In this document: piece after piece, positions 1-8,742 of the stretch
Position numbering within the stretch: the stretch's first letter is position 1
Layout: every line of letters begins with the position of its first letter
From: Bacteroidales bacterium
GTDB taxonomy: Bacteria > Bacteroidota > Bacteroidia > Bacteroidales > UBA3663
Reading direction: 5' to 3'
Assembly: GCA_017561935.1 (NCBI GenBank)
Contig: JAFZBE010000061.1
Location: 1 to 64,000, forward strand
Length of the DNA: 64,000 nucleotides
Translations under genes and position numbers: made by a program
Notes under the pieces: model-generated
Seen by the model: the letters and a program-made list of their open reading frames with translations, nothing else
Database searches by the model: none
What the model was told of the DNA's origin: nothing

Positions 1-95
1 AGAAGCAAGACTATTTCTGTGTTTAAGACTGGATATCTTAGATTACACAATAGTTCACTTGCAACTCGGTGGTTAATCCTTTTATTGTATATACA

Positions 96-115
96 TGCAA
101 AGATAAGGATTATTT
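96..115 (-). promoter_or_regulatory. Bacteroidota-type promoter facing the left edge
   Basis: On the minus strand this stretch carries TATCTTTG, matching the Bacteroidota -7 consensus TAnnTTTG, and a TTTG lies about 20 nt upstream (near 133-137). It would drive a gene beyond the left window edge. The first 149 bases contain no gene I can support. The 20 nt here are identical to the promoter core at 13784-13803. Confidence 0.6.
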
Positions 116-149
116 TTGACTGGTGCAAATCTAAATGATTTACTCAGAT

Positions 150-1016
150 TCACACAGATAATATCCGCCTCAACTCGCTCAGGCAGATGGCGGTGGCAAC
201 GCTGACATTGAGGGATTCGACGTGCTGGCCATCAGAAGAGAAGTGGGGGATGAGCAGCTTGTGGGTGACCAGGGCAGCCACTTCGGACGAGATGCCACGC
301 CCCTCGTTACCCATGACGAGGACAGCGGGTGTCTGAAGCTGGGAGGTGTAGATGTTCTCTCCTTCGAGGAAGGTGCCATAGACGGGACCTTGACAACGAC
401 GGAGCCAATCGCATACGTCTTCCTTCGATGCAAAATAATGCACACGCACTCGGGCAAGCGCACTCATCGTGGCCTGCACCACCTTCGGATTGAAACAGTC
501 GGCCGAACCTGGTGCACAATAGATGTCGCGCACACCAAACCAATCGGCGGTGCGAATGATGGTGCCGAGATTCCCGGGATCCTGCACCTCGTCGAGGAGG
601 AGGGTTAAGGGTGAAGGGTTAACGGTTAAGGGTGAAGGGTTAACGGTTAAGGGTGAAGGGTTAACGGTTAAGGGTGAAGGGTTAACGGTTAAGGGTGAAG
701 GGTTAACGGTTAAGGGTGAAGGGTTCCGTGTCATGTCGAAGACGGCGAGGACGTCCTGAGGGGCTTGAAGCAGGGACACGCGTTGCATCTCGGCGCTCGT
801 CACCTCGTAGCATTCGTCGGCCTTCTCGGCATACTCAGGGTGGCTTTCCCACCACGAGCGGGTGGCTACCAATTTGCGACATTCGAAAGCATCGGAAGAC
901 AACAGATCACCCACCATACGATTGCCCTCAGCAAGCCAAGCATGCTGCTCGCGGCGCCCTTTGTGTTGCTCCAGAGCGCGTATTTCCTTGATTTTGTTTT
1001 TTGTCAGAATCTGCAT
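150..1016 (-). CDS. TrmH/SpoU-family RNA 2'-O-methyltransferase with internal heptapeptide repeat
   Basis: Predicted SAM-dependent 2'-O-ribose methyltransferase acting on tRNA or rRNA in the cytoplasm. The N-terminal third resembles the SpoU substrate-binding domain. The C-terminal half has the three SPOUT motifs: DPGNLGTIIRTA, MGNEGRGIS and ESLNVSVATAI. Between the two domains sit six tandem copies of NPSPLTV, encoded by the 21-bp DNA repeat at 603-725, which the family does not normally have. I chose the ATG at 1016 over the in-frame TTG at 1019. A CAAAATTA box (minus-strand TAATTTTG) at 1038-1045 fits a short leader. The exact RNA target (23S G2251-like, or a tRNA) cannot be told from sequence. 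The reading frame stays open through the repeat because the unit length is a multiple of three. Confidence 0.9.
   Translation of the reverse strand: MQILTKNKIKEIRALEQHKGRREQHAWLAEGNRMVGDLLSSDAFECRKLVATRSWWESHPEYAEKADECYEVTSAEMQRVSLLQAPQDVLAVFDMTRNPSPLTVNPSPLTVNPSPLTVNPSPLTVNPSPLTVNPSPLTLLLDEVQDPGNLGTIIRTADWFGVRDIYCAPGSADCFNPKVVQATMSALARVRVHYFASKEDVCDWLRRCQGPVYGTFLEGENIYTSQLQTPAVLVMGNEGRGISSEVAALVTHKLLIPHFSSDGQHVESLNVSVATAICLSELRRILSV
603..725. repeat. Six tandem 21-bp repeats inside a coding region
   Basis: Six head-to-tail units start at 603, 624, 645, 666, 687 and 708; the last is cut after about 18 nt. Each unit begins GGTTAAGGGTGAAGGG. On the minus strand each is read as the heptapeptide NPSPLTV (the last as NPSPLTL). 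The units are essentially identical, which suggests recent expansion. A single copy of the same unit type lies at 46990-47016. Confidence 0.97.
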
Positions 1017-1037
1017 CAAACTGTGTTTTTAACGCTG

Positions 1038-1045
1038 CAAAATTA
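1038..1045 (-). promoter_or_regulatory. -7 box for the RNA methyltransferase gene
   Basis: Minus-strand TAATTTTG matches TAnnTTTG and lies 22 nt before the ATG at 1016. Confidence 0.5.
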
Positions 1046-1130
1046 GGGTAAAAACACCAAAAATGCAAGTATTTTAGCGCCAACATGCATTTTTTCGGGT
1101 AAAAAAGGAGGATATATCACAGATTTTTTA

Positions 1131-1138
1131 TAAATTTG
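1131..1138 (+). promoter_or_regulatory. -7 box for uridine kinase
   Basis: TAAATTTG matches TAnnTTTG and lies 18 nt before the ATG at 1157. This argues against the upstream TTG at 1136 as the start, because that codon falls inside the box. Confidence 0.55.
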
Positions 1139-1156
1139 CCGCAAAAATATAGTATC

Positions 1157-1768
1157 ATGATCATAGGTATTGCAGGCGGCACAGGATCTGGAAAAACCAC
1201 TGTGGTCCGCAAGATTATCGAAAGTCTTCCTGATGGAAGTGTTGCAGTAGTTTCACAAGACAGTTATTACAAGGATAGTTCGCACCTCCCGTGGGAAGAG
1301 CGTCGTGCGCAGAACTTCGATGAACCACGCGCCTTCGATTGGGAGTTGCTCTACAAACACCTTGCCCTTTTGCGTGAAGGCAAAGGCATCGACGAGCCCG
1401 TCTATGATTACACTACATGTTCTCGACTCTCGAAAACCGTGCGTATCGAGCCGCGTCCGGTAATCATCCTCGAAGGTATTATGGCCCTCGTGGATCCATC
1501 CATTCGCGCCATCCTCGACATGAAGGTCTTTGTGGATGCCGATAGTGATGAACGCCTGATACGCGTGTTGCGCCGCGACGTGGTGGAACGCGGACGTACG
1601 ATTGAGGACCTTATCAATCGCTACCAGACGATCATCAAACCCATGCACAACCTACACATCGAGCCCACCAAGGCTTATGCCGACCTGATTGTTCCTCAGG
1701 GCGGGTCGAATTCCGTTGCCATCAATGTGCTGAAGGAATTCATCCAGCATCTCTTAATCAATAAATAG
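1157..1768 (+). CDS. udk: Uridine kinase
   Basis: Cytoplasmic P-loop kinase that phosphorylates uridine and cytidine to UMP and CMP in pyrimidine salvage. The Walker A motif GGTGSGKT lies within the first 15 residues from the ATG. DEPRAFDW and YDYTTCSR follow, as in the uridine kinase/PRK family, and the DRYQ-like NRYQTIIKPMH segment is near the C terminus. Length (203 aa) is normal for the family. I took the ATG at 1157 because the alternative TTG at 1136 overlaps the promoter box. The next gene begins 3 nt after the stop, so the two are probably co-transcribed. Confidence 0.95.
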   Translation: MIIGIAGGTGSGKTTVVRKIIESLPDGSVAVVSQDSYYKDSSHLPWEERRAQNFDEPRAFDWELLYKHLALLREGKGIDEPVYDYTTCSRLSKTVRIEPRPVIILEGIMALVDPSIRAILDMKVFVDADSDERLIRVLRRDVVERGRTIEDLINRYQTIIKPMHNLHIEPTKAYADLIVPQGGSNSVAINVLKEFIQHLLINK

Positions 1769-1771
1769 GCC

Positions 1772-3292
1772 GTGACCAAACAACCTGGCAAAACCCGACC
1801 CAAACCGAAATCGGAGAAGTTGTACGATCGCTTGCGAACCATCCTAGCGATCGGCCTTTTTGTGCTTGTCGGGATGCTATGGTTCAAGGTTAATAGGAAG
1901 GTTGAAGTCATCGAGATCGAGCGTGCGCCCAAGTCGCGCAGTTGGTCGGAGATTGTGGCATCGGACACCTTGAATGCCGTGACGTTGCAAACCAGTTTTA
2001 CGGCTTACGAATATCGAGGACGTTGGTACGGGAACGAGTACGAGAATGCGAAGACCGTGGCAGAGGCCCTGGGTCTGAAGCTGAACATCATGATCGTGAA
2101 GAGCGAGAAGGCGCTTGTCGATAGCCTGTTCTACGGTGCTGCCGACGTTTCGATCTGGCCCATGGCTTACAGTGTGGTGGAAGGTTATTGGTACCTTCGA
2201 CCCACGGGACCACGTTGGGAAGATGGACAATGTATCGCCTCGGCACGAAAGCTGGACATCGATGCCTATCAGGATTCACTTCTCACCGACAGCATGCTGG
2301 CAGAATTGCCAAAATACAAGCTTTCGCTCATCGAGGATTCGCACCAGTGGAATATCTATCAGGACCGAAAGATCAGGAAACTATATGATTTCCGACCCTA
2401 TCTCATCGACACCATTCCTAACGATAGCCTGAATACGGAACTGCTGACCGACTCGATGATCATCGGCCACACGGATGCCGTGATGCTTCGCTGCAACGTG
2501 GCACGATTGATGCGCGACTATTATCCGACGCTCGTCGTTTCGGACACCCTGCCGTTGAGCATCGATTCGCTGGCATGGATGGTCACCAACGTGTCGGACA
2601 CCCTTAAGTACAAGATTGACTCGATCACGAACGAACGGCTTGACAGCCAGACGCCGCACTATACCATCGTCGCCCGACGAAAGAACGAAAAAAAGAAACA
2701 CGGGCGTCCGCTGATAGTGAACAGCTTCAAGATGAAGGACGGTGCCATCTCGCCGTATGACGATCTGTTCAAACGGAAGGCCAAGGAATACAACCTCGAC
2801 TGGCGTATGCTGGCAGGTATTGCGTATATCGAAAGCCGCTTCAATCATGCGGTCATCTCGACCAAGGGGCCTCTCGGCCTGATGCAGCTGATGCCGCAGA
2901 CAGCCAGAATCTTCGGACATGAGCCGGAGGAAGTGCTCGATCCCGAGCTGAACATCGATCTGGCTTGCAGACTCTTTGTGCGCATTGCCGACAGGTTGCG
3001 CAACCGTGTCCCGGGCGTGTCGGACGAAGACTTGATGTGCCTGTCGCTGGCAGGCTACAATGCCGGCATCGGCCACGTGTATGATGCCATCCGACTGGCC
3101 GAGACATTGGGATACAAGGCCAACGTCTGGCCAAATAACGTAGAGCATTGTCTGCGTCTGAAGGCCGACCCGCAATACTACCGCATGTCGGTGGTCAAGC
3201 AAGGCAAGTTCAACGGTGCCTTTACTATCAACTACGTCAACCAGGTAATGGGTGCCTACCACACATTCTCGCAGAAGGTGCCAAAAGACTAA
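1772..3292 (+). CDS. Membrane-bound lytic transglycosylase (MltF-like)
   Basis: Predicted murein-cleaving lytic transglycosylase of the cell envelope. It starts with GTG 3 nt after udk. Residues about 24-38 form one hydrophobic anchor. The middle (about 70-280) is a divergent region resembling the solute-binding domain of MltF proteins. The C terminus (about 330-490) is a lysozyme-like SLT domain with catalytic Glu354 in IESRF, followed by GPLGLMQLMPQTA and the AGYNAG motif. Domain order and length (506 aa) match the MltF/YfhD family of Bacteroidota. It probably acts in peptidoglycan turnover. The substrate-binding-like part is weakly conserved, so I would not assign a ligand. Confidence 0.9.
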   Translation: MTKQPGKTRPKPKSEKLYDRLRTILAIGLFVLVGMLWFKVNRKVEVIEIERAPKSRSWSEIVASDTLNAVTLQTSFTAYEYRGRWYGNEYENAKTVAEALGLKLNIMIVKSEKALVDSLFYGAADVSIWPMAYSVVEGYWYLRPTGPRWEDGQCIASARKLDIDAYQDSLLTDSMLAELPKYKLSLIEDSHQWNIYQDRKIRKLYDFRPYLIDTIPNDSLNTELLTDSMIIGHTDAVMLRCNVARLMRDYYPTLVVSDTLPLSIDSLAWMVTNVSDTLKYKIDSITNERLDSQTPHYTIVARRKNEKKKHGRPLIVNSFKMKDGAISPYDDLFKRKAKEYNLDWRMLAGIAYIESRFNHAVISTKGPLGLMQLMPQTARIFGHEPEEVLDPELNIDLACRLFVRIADRLRNRVPGVSDEDLMCLSLAGYNAGIGHVYDAIRLAETLGYKANVWPNNVEHCLRLKADPQYYRMSVVKQGKFNGAFTINYVNQVMGAYHTFSQKVPKD

Positions 3293-3301
3293 CGGTTCAG
3301 C

Positions 3302-4321
3302 ATGAGAAGAATACAGAAACTAATCAAAGTACTGCTGCCCCTGGCCTTCGGTATCGGCATTGTCTGGTTCATCCTCCAGAAGGTCGATATGCAATTGCTA
3401 TTCGACACAATCAAGAGCGGTATCGATTGGGTATGGGTCACCATCTCATGGTTCTTTGCGTTGTTTGCGAACGTGATTCGCGGCATCCGTTGGCGCCAGC
3501 AGTTGCGTACTGTAGGCGTCAACCCCTCGTTGCATGAGATGAGCATCTCTTTCTTTGGCAATTACGGCATGAACCTGGTCTTTCCTCGCTTGGGCGAGTT
3601 CTGGCGCTGCAACTACATCGCACAGAATAACGGCAAACCTTTCTCGACAATTGCAGGAACGATACTCTCCGAACGACTATGTGACATGCTCTGCAGTGCT
3701 TCGATCATCCTGCTCACCCTGGTGCTGGAAGGCAAGGTGCTGCTGAAGTTCTTCTTCGACGACGGAAGCAAGGCCGAAGCCATCGAGGCAGCTGGAGGAA
3801 CGATGAAGGCCGAATCGACTACGACTGTCCCCGCGTGGCTGTGGGTTCTGGTGATATTGGTGGCGTTGCTCATCCTCTTTTGGATATTCCGTCCCAAGCT
3901 CAAGAGGATGAGTTTCTATCAGAAGTTTGTCAGCATCGGCAGCAACATGTGGAGAGGTTTCCTTTCGCTGAAGGACCTGCCCAACATCTGGAGCTACATC
4001 GGCTGGTCGGCCCTCATCTGGTTCTTCTATTTCATGAACACACTGACACAGTTCTACTTTTTCGACTTCACGAGCCATCTGGGCATCCTGGCCTGCCTAT
4101 CGGTCTTCGTCATGGGAACAATGTCGCAACTCCTGCCCATTCAGGGCGGCCTGGGAGCATGGCAGGCCATGGTTATCTTTGCCTTGTTGCAATATGGCAT
4201 CGACAACCAGCACGCCATCATCTTTGCCGTTGTGGCATGGAGTATTGAGCAGGCATTCGTGCTCCTGATGGGACTTTATGCCTTCGTGGCTGTAGCATTC
4301 AAAAAGAACAACTCCAAATGA
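3302..4321 (+). CDS. YbhN/UPF0104-family integral membrane protein (lysylphosphatidylglycerol synthase TM region)
   Basis: Polytopic inner-membrane protein of 339 aa with about eight hydrophobic segments. It resembles the membrane (flippase) half of MprF and AglD/YbhN proteins, but has no soluble aminoacyl-transferase domain. Typical motifs are NVIRGIRWRQQL and GNYGMNLVFPRLGEFWR in the N-terminal half and LPIQGGLGAWQAM near residue 280. Function is unproven; lipid flipping is an inference from the family. It starts 9 nt after the transglycosylase gene and overlaps the next gene by 4 nt (ATGA), so it sits in the same transcription unit. Confidence 0.88.
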   Translation: MRRIQKLIKVLLPLAFGIGIVWFILQKVDMQLLFDTIKSGIDWVWVTISWFFALFANVIRGIRWRQQLRTVGVNPSLHEMSISFFGNYGMNLVFPRLGEFWRCNYIAQNNGKPFSTIAGTILSERLCDMLCSASIILLTLVLEGKVLLKFFFDDGSKAEAIEAAGGTMKAESTTTVPAWLWVLVILVALLILFWIFRPKLKRMSFYQKFVSIGSNMWRGFLSLKDLPNIWSYIGWSALIWFFYFMNTLTQFYFFDFTSHLGILACLSVFVMGTMSQLLPIQGGLGAWQAMVIFALLQYGIDNQHAIIFAVVAWSIEQAFVLLMGLYAFVAVAFKKNNSK

Positions 4322-5739
4322 AACAGATCGCTAACCTTGAACCGAAAACCGTCTGGAGACAATTTGTCAACATTTCTCAACTTCCGCATCCCAGTGGTTG
4401 CCTGGATGTCTTGCGCCAATACATCGTCGATACGGCTCGGGCACACCAGTTTGAGACCCTTGTAGATGAAGCTGGGAACATACTGGTAAGGACGGGCGAC
4501 ACTCCCGAAATCTGTCTGCAGGCCCATTATGACATGGTCCCTCAAAAGGACAATGGTGTGGAGTTTGACTTCACCAAAGACCCCCTGCAGCTTCGTATCG
4601 TAGGGAACGAGGTGATGGCCACAGGCACGACACTCGGTGCCGACAATGGCATCGGCGTAGCTGCGATGCTCGCACTTATCGAAGCGAAGAATACGGACGG
4701 GAAGTTTGCCGATCTGCCCTTGGAGTTCCTGTTCACTGCCAACGAAGAGACGGGAATGCAAGGTGCACGCAAACTCAGCGCCGACTGGATCAGGTCACGC
4801 CAGCTCATTAATCTTGACAGCGAGGAGGAAGGCGTACTGATGACGGGATGTGCAGGTGCGGTTAATATGACGGCTTCGCTGAAATTCAAGATGGATGCCG
4901 ACATTCCGGAAGGCGATGCGGCAGTCTTGCTTTGCCTCACGGGACTACAAGGCGGACATAGCGGCATGGACATACACCTGGGTCGCGCGAATGCCTGCAA
5001 GCTCATGAACCGTTTCCTCAAACACATCGTCGTGAACTTCGAAGCACGACTGGGAAGCTTCAACGGCGGCACGCTGCGCAATGCCATCCCACGTGAGGCA
5101 CAGGCGGTGATTACGGTTCCCGAGGAGATCGTCGATGAAGTGATCGAAGAGGTCGGCTATTACAACGACCTTTTCCGCGAAGAATACCAGCAGAGCGAAC
5201 CTGGCCTCAGCTTTACGGCCAAGGCCGTGCCGATGCCCGGAGCACTCATCCCCGAAGAGATACAGGACGACCTGCTGAATGCCATCGAAGCCTGCCACGA
5301 CGGCGTGTGGACGATGGGAGAGGGGTATGTGGATACAAGTTCGAATATGGCTCATGTACAAACCACCGCCGATGGCGAAGCCGAGGTGCTGCTCATGGTG
5401 CGCAGCATGAACGAAGAACGTAAACGTGCCTGTGCGAGCGCCATCCAGTCGGCCTTCCTGCTTGGAGGGTTCCGTGTGGACTTTGCAGCAAGCTATGGTG
5501 CCTGGAACATCGAGAAGGATGCCCCGATGGTACAAAAAGCACTTCGAGCTAATCCGAACCTCAGACTCGACAAGGTGCATTGTGGCCTTGAATGCGGCGT
5601 CATCACCGAGATTTATCCCGATATGCAGATCATTTCGGTGGGACCAACCATCCATCACCCGCATTCGCCCCAAGAGAGCGTCGAGATAGAGAGCGTCGCA
5701 AAGTTCTGGAACTTCTTAATACAGATTCTACGCTTGTAA
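4318..5739 (+). CDS. pepD: Aminoacyl-histidine dipeptidase (M20 family)
   Basis: Cytoplasmic zinc dipeptidase of clan MH, family M20, which cleaves Xaa-His and other dipeptides. Metal-ligand and catalytic motifs are visible: QAHYDMVPQ, GADNGIGVA, TANEETGMQGA and NLDSEEEG, then the dimerisation domain with GGHSGMDIHLGRANA, and a late HCGLECG and SVGPTIHHPHSP. At 473 aa it is close to the usual length. It overlaps the preceding gene by ATGA and is 1 nt from trmB, so translation is likely coupled. Specificity beyond general dipeptidase activity is not readable. Confidence 0.93.
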   Translation: MKQIANLEPKTVWRQFVNISQLPHPSGCLDVLRQYIVDTARAHQFETLVDEAGNILVRTGDTPEICLQAHYDMVPQKDNGVEFDFTKDPLQLRIVGNEVMATGTTLGADNGIGVAAMLALIEAKNTDGKFADLPLEFLFTANEETGMQGARKLSADWIRSRQLINLDSEEEGVLMTGCAGAVNMTASLKFKMDADIPEGDAAVLLCLTGLQGGHSGMDIHLGRANACKLMNRFLKHIVVNFEARLGSFNGGTLRNAIPREAQAVITVPEEIVDEVIEEVGYYNDLFREEYQQSEPGLSFTAKAVPMPGALIPEEIQDDLLNAIEACHDGVWTMGEGYVDTSSNMAHVQTTADGEAEVLLMVRSMNEERKRACASAIQSAFLLGGFRVDFAASYGAWNIEKDAPMVQKALRANPNLRLDKVHCGLECGVITEIYPDMQIISVGPTIHHPHSPQESVEIESVAKFWNFLIQILRL

Positions 5740-5740
5740 A

Positions 5741-6556
5741 ATGTCAACAAAAAATAAACTGGCCAAGTTCGCCGATATGGAAACCTACCCGAACTGCCTG
5801 CAATATTCGTTCGAGCAGTTGCAGGAGAGTGGGTTCCCGCTCAGAGGACGTTGGCACGAAGAATACTTCCACAACCAGCATCCCATCGTTCTTGAACTGG
5901 GATGTGGCAAGGGTGAATATACGGTGGGGCTGGCTCGACGTTATCGCGACAAGAACTTCATCGGTATCGACATCAAGGGAGCGCGCATGTGGACGGGTGC
6001 CACTGCTGCGCTGAAGGAGGAACTTTCGAATGTGGCTTTTGTGCGCACGCACATCGAACTCATCGAGCAGTTCTTTGCGCCGAATGAAGTCTCAGAGATT
6101 TGGATCACCTTCTGTGACCCGCAGATGAAGAAGGTCAACAAACGCCTTACCTGCACACGATTCATGAATCGCTACTCCCACATCATGCAAACTGGGGGAT
6201 TGGTTCACTTGAAGTGCGACTCGAATTTCCTCTTCACCTATACCGAAGAGATGGCACGCGTCAACCATCTGGAGGTGTTGGCCTCAACACGCAACCTGTA
6301 TGCATTTGACCTCTCCTCCGACAATTCCGAATCCTCCGATAACTCCGACCACACGGAATTCATCGATTGGGACGCCCTTCGCACTATCCAGACCGCCTAC
6401 GAGAAGCAATGGATTGCCCGAGGCAAGGACATCAAATATATGCTTCTACGCCTGCAACCCGGCATCGATTGGGTGGAACCCGATGTCGAAATCCCATTGG
6501 ACGACTATCGATCGTATAATCGCGACAAACGCAGCTCGCTGGAGCAACATGTTTAA
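5741..6556 (+). CDS. trmB: tRNA (guanine-N7)-methyltransferase
   Basis: Rossmann-fold SAM methyltransferase that makes m7G46 in the tRNA variable loop. ELGCGKGEYTVGLARR forms the SAM-binding loop, GIDIKGARMW follows, and ITFCDPQMKKVNKRLT carries the family PDPxxK-like catalytic segment in the form CDPQMKK. At 271 aa it is longer than the E. coli enzyme. The extra length is partly a Ser/Asp/Asn-rich insertion around residues 192-206 (SSDNSESSDNSD) that looks like a small internal duplication. It lies 1 nt after pepD and 6 nt before the Mrp gene. Confidence 0.92.
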   Translation: MSTKNKLAKFADMETYPNCLQYSFEQLQESGFPLRGRWHEEYFHNQHPIVLELGCGKGEYTVGLARRYRDKNFIGIDIKGARMWTGATAALKEELSNVAFVRTHIELIEQFFAPNEVSEIWITFCDPQMKKVNKRLTCTRFMNRYSHIMQTGGLVHLKCDSNFLFTYTEEMARVNHLEVLASTRNLYAFDLSSDNSESSDNSDHTEFIDWDALRTIQTAYEKQWIARGKDIKYMLLRLQPGIDWVEPDVEIPLDDYRSYNRDKRSSLEQHV

Positions 6557-6562
6557 ATTGAA

Positions 6563-7675
6563 ATGGCACTATATCCAAAACTAATCCTAGATGCCCTTGC
6601 ACAGGTCATCTATCCTGGCACCAAGAAGAACCTCGTGGAGAGCGAGATGGTAGCCGATGATATGCGTATCGAAGGGAAGCATGTTTCCTTCAGCCTCATC
6701 TTTGACAAATCGACCGACCCCTTCATGAAATCGGTGCTTCGCGCTGCCGAAGCCAACATCAAGCATGTCTGCCAGTTGGTGGGCGAGGAGGTAGAGCCCG
6801 AAATCAAGGTGAAGACGAAACAGGCTCCCCGGCCAGAGCCCGACAAACTTTTGCCCAATGTGAAGAACATTATCGCCATCGCATCGGGTAAGGGCGGCGT
6901 GGGAAAGAGCACCGTCGCAGCCAATCTGGCTGCTGGTCTTTCAATGCTCGGCTATAAGGTTGGTCTGCTCGATGCCGATATCTTCGGCCTGTCTATACCC
7001 AAGATGTTCGGCCTCGAAAACTTCCAGGCATACGCCATCCAGAAAGACGGACGTGACCTCCTCGTTCCTGCCGAACAATATGGCGTGAAGATCCTTTCGG
7101 TAGGCTTCTTCATCGATCCCAATTCAGCCACCATCTGGCGTGGCTCAATGGCAGGTTCGGCCATCAAGCAGTTTATTGGCGATGCCGATTGGGGCGAGTT
7201 GGATTATTTCCTCATCGACCTTCCACCCGGAACGAGCGACATACACCTGACCATCGTGCAGACACTTGGCCTGACCGGCGCTGTGGTTGTCAGCACACCA
7301 CAGGAAGTTGCCTTGGCCGATTGTCGCAAGGGCATCGACATGTTCCAGAACGATAAGATCAATGTTCCCGTACTTGGCCTCGTGGAGAATATGGCATGGT
7401 TCACGCCAGCCGAACTGCCTCAGAACAAATATTACCTCTTCGGAAAAGAGGGCGTCAAGCGGCTGAGCGAAGAGACAGGACTGCCTTTGCTCGCACAGAT
7501 TCCGATTGTGCAGAGCATCTGCGAAAACGGCGATGGAGGCACACCTATCGTCATGAACTACGATTCGATGGTAGGTCAGACATTCCTAAGCTTAGCTCAA
7601 TCAGTAGTAACCCAGACGAATCTACGCAATGCTAATCAACCCCGCACACAACGCGTTCGCGTCGAATCCCATTAA
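6563..7675 (+). CDS. Mrp/ApbC-type iron-sulfur carrier ATPase
   Basis: P-loop ATPase of the Mrp/NBP35 family, thought to carry and insert Fe-S clusters in the cytoplasm. Residues 1-70 form a short MIP18/DUF59-like domain. The ATPase begins near residue 105 with the deviant Walker A SGKGGVGKSTVAANLA, then LLDADIFGLSIP and DLPPGTSDIHLT. The CxxC cluster-binding motif, usually found after the VENM segment, is absent: the stretch reads VENMAWFTPAELPQNKYYLFG. The C terminus overlaps the asparaginase gene by 47 nt in another frame. Family assignment is firm; the Fe-S role is inferred. Confidence 0.92.
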   Translation: MALYPKLILDALAQVIYPGTKKNLVESEMVADDMRIEGKHVSFSLIFDKSTDPFMKSVLRAAEANIKHVCQLVGEEVEPEIKVKTKQAPRPEPDKLLPNVKNIIAIASGKGGVGKSTVAANLAAGLSMLGYKVGLLDADIFGLSIPKMFGLENFQAYAIQKDGRDLLVPAEQYGVKILSVGFFIDPNSATIWRGSMAGSAIKQFIGDADWGELDYFLIDLPPGTSDIHLTIVQTLGLTGAVVVSTPQEVALADCRKGIDMFQNDKINVPVLGLVENMAWFTPAELPQNKYYLFGKEGVKRLSEETGLPLLAQIPIVQSICENGDGGTPIVMNYDSMVGQTFLSLAQSVVTQTNLRNANQPRTQRVRVESH

Positions 7676-8711
7676 GCCGGAGCTACCACATGTACTGATC
7701 ATTTATACCGGTGGTACCATCGGCATGGTTCAGAACCCGCTTACTGGTGCTCATGAGCCTCTCGACTTCAGCCACCTGCTGAGTCACGTCCCTGAGTTGA
7801 AGAGTGTCTCGGTCAACTTCAACACCATCCAATTCGACCCACCGCTCGATTCGTCGAACATGAATCCGACCCTGTGGGCGAACATGGCACGCGTCATCGT
7901 TGATAACTATAACAAGTACGACGGATTTGTGGTGCTGCACGGAACCGACACGATGGCCTACACAGCCTCGGCTCTCAGCTACATGCTCCAGAACCTCACC
8001 AAGCCCGTGATACTGACGGGTTCGCAACTGCCCATTGGCGTGCTCCGTACCGACGGCAAGGAAAACCTGATCACGAGCATCGAGATTGCAGCTGCCAAAG
8101 ACCGCATCGGCATGCCTATGGTACCCGAAGTGTGCATCTACTTTCAGGGGTTGCTACTCAGAGGCAATCGCGCCAAGAAATTGTCGAGTGAAGAGTTCAA
8201 TGCGTTCACTTCGCCCAACTATCCTCCTTTGGCACGTGTGGGTGTGCACATCACCTGGGCACATCATCACATCAACCACATCACCAACGAAGGTCAGGTC
8301 ACACCCTTCTATAAGATGGGCGCTGACGTAGTGGTGCTGCGGCTCTTCCCTGGCATCACCCAAAAGACCATCGAAGGCATTTTGAACATTCCTTCGCTAC
8401 GAGGCGTAGTCCTCGAAACCTACGGAGCAGGCAATGCCATGACCTACGAATGGTTCCTGCACGCACTCCACAATGCCGTCAAGCGAGGCATTATCATTAT
8501 CAACGTGTCGCAATGTCTGGGAGGTTCGGTCGAGATGGGCATATACGAAACGGGCAACCAACTCAGCAAGGCTGGCGTCATCGGTTCGAGGGATATGACC
8601 ACTGAGGCTACTGTCGTTAAGCTCATGTTCCTCATCGGCCAAGGTTATAGCCAGACGGAGATTGAAAGGCTGATGCTCCAGAACATTGCAGGAGAAATAA
8701 CTCTCCTCTAA
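7629..8711 (+). CDS. ansA: L-asparaginase, type I
   Basis: Cytoplasmic amidohydrolase converting asparagine to aspartate and ammonia. The nucleophile threonine lies in YTGGTIGMV near residue 30, and the second catalytic set is in LHGTDTMAYTASAL. ILTGSQLPIG and VVLETYGAGN are also family signatures. There is no signal peptide, as expected for type I. The only reasonable start is the ATG at 7629, which gives a 47-nt overlap with the Mrp gene; there is no Met between it and the first strand. Length (360 aa) is slightly above the usual, from about 20 extra N-terminal residues. Confidence 0.93.
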   Translation: MLINPAHNAFASNPIKPELPHVLIIYTGGTIGMVQNPLTGAHEPLDFSHLLSHVPELKSVSVNFNTIQFDPPLDSSNMNPTLWANMARVIVDNYNKYDGFVVLHGTDTMAYTASALSYMLQNLTKPVILTGSQLPIGVLRTDGKENLITSIEIAAAKDRIGMPMVPEVCIYFQGLLLRGNRAKKLSSEEFNAFTSPNYPPLARVGVHITWAHHHINHITNEGQVTPFYKMGADVVVLRLFPGITQKTIEGILNIPSLRGVVLETYGAGNAMTYEWFLHALHNAVKRGIIIINVSQCLGGSVEMGIYETGNQLSKAGVIGSRDMTTEATVVKLMFLIGQGYSQTEIERLMLQNIAGEITLL

Positions 8712-8742
8712 CACACCGATAGATTCTTAACACACATATACT

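Noticed and set aside
603..725. Possible CRISPR array
   Set aside because: Units are contiguous 21-bp tandem copies with no unique spacers, no cas genes nearby, and they lie in frame within a methyltransferase gene.
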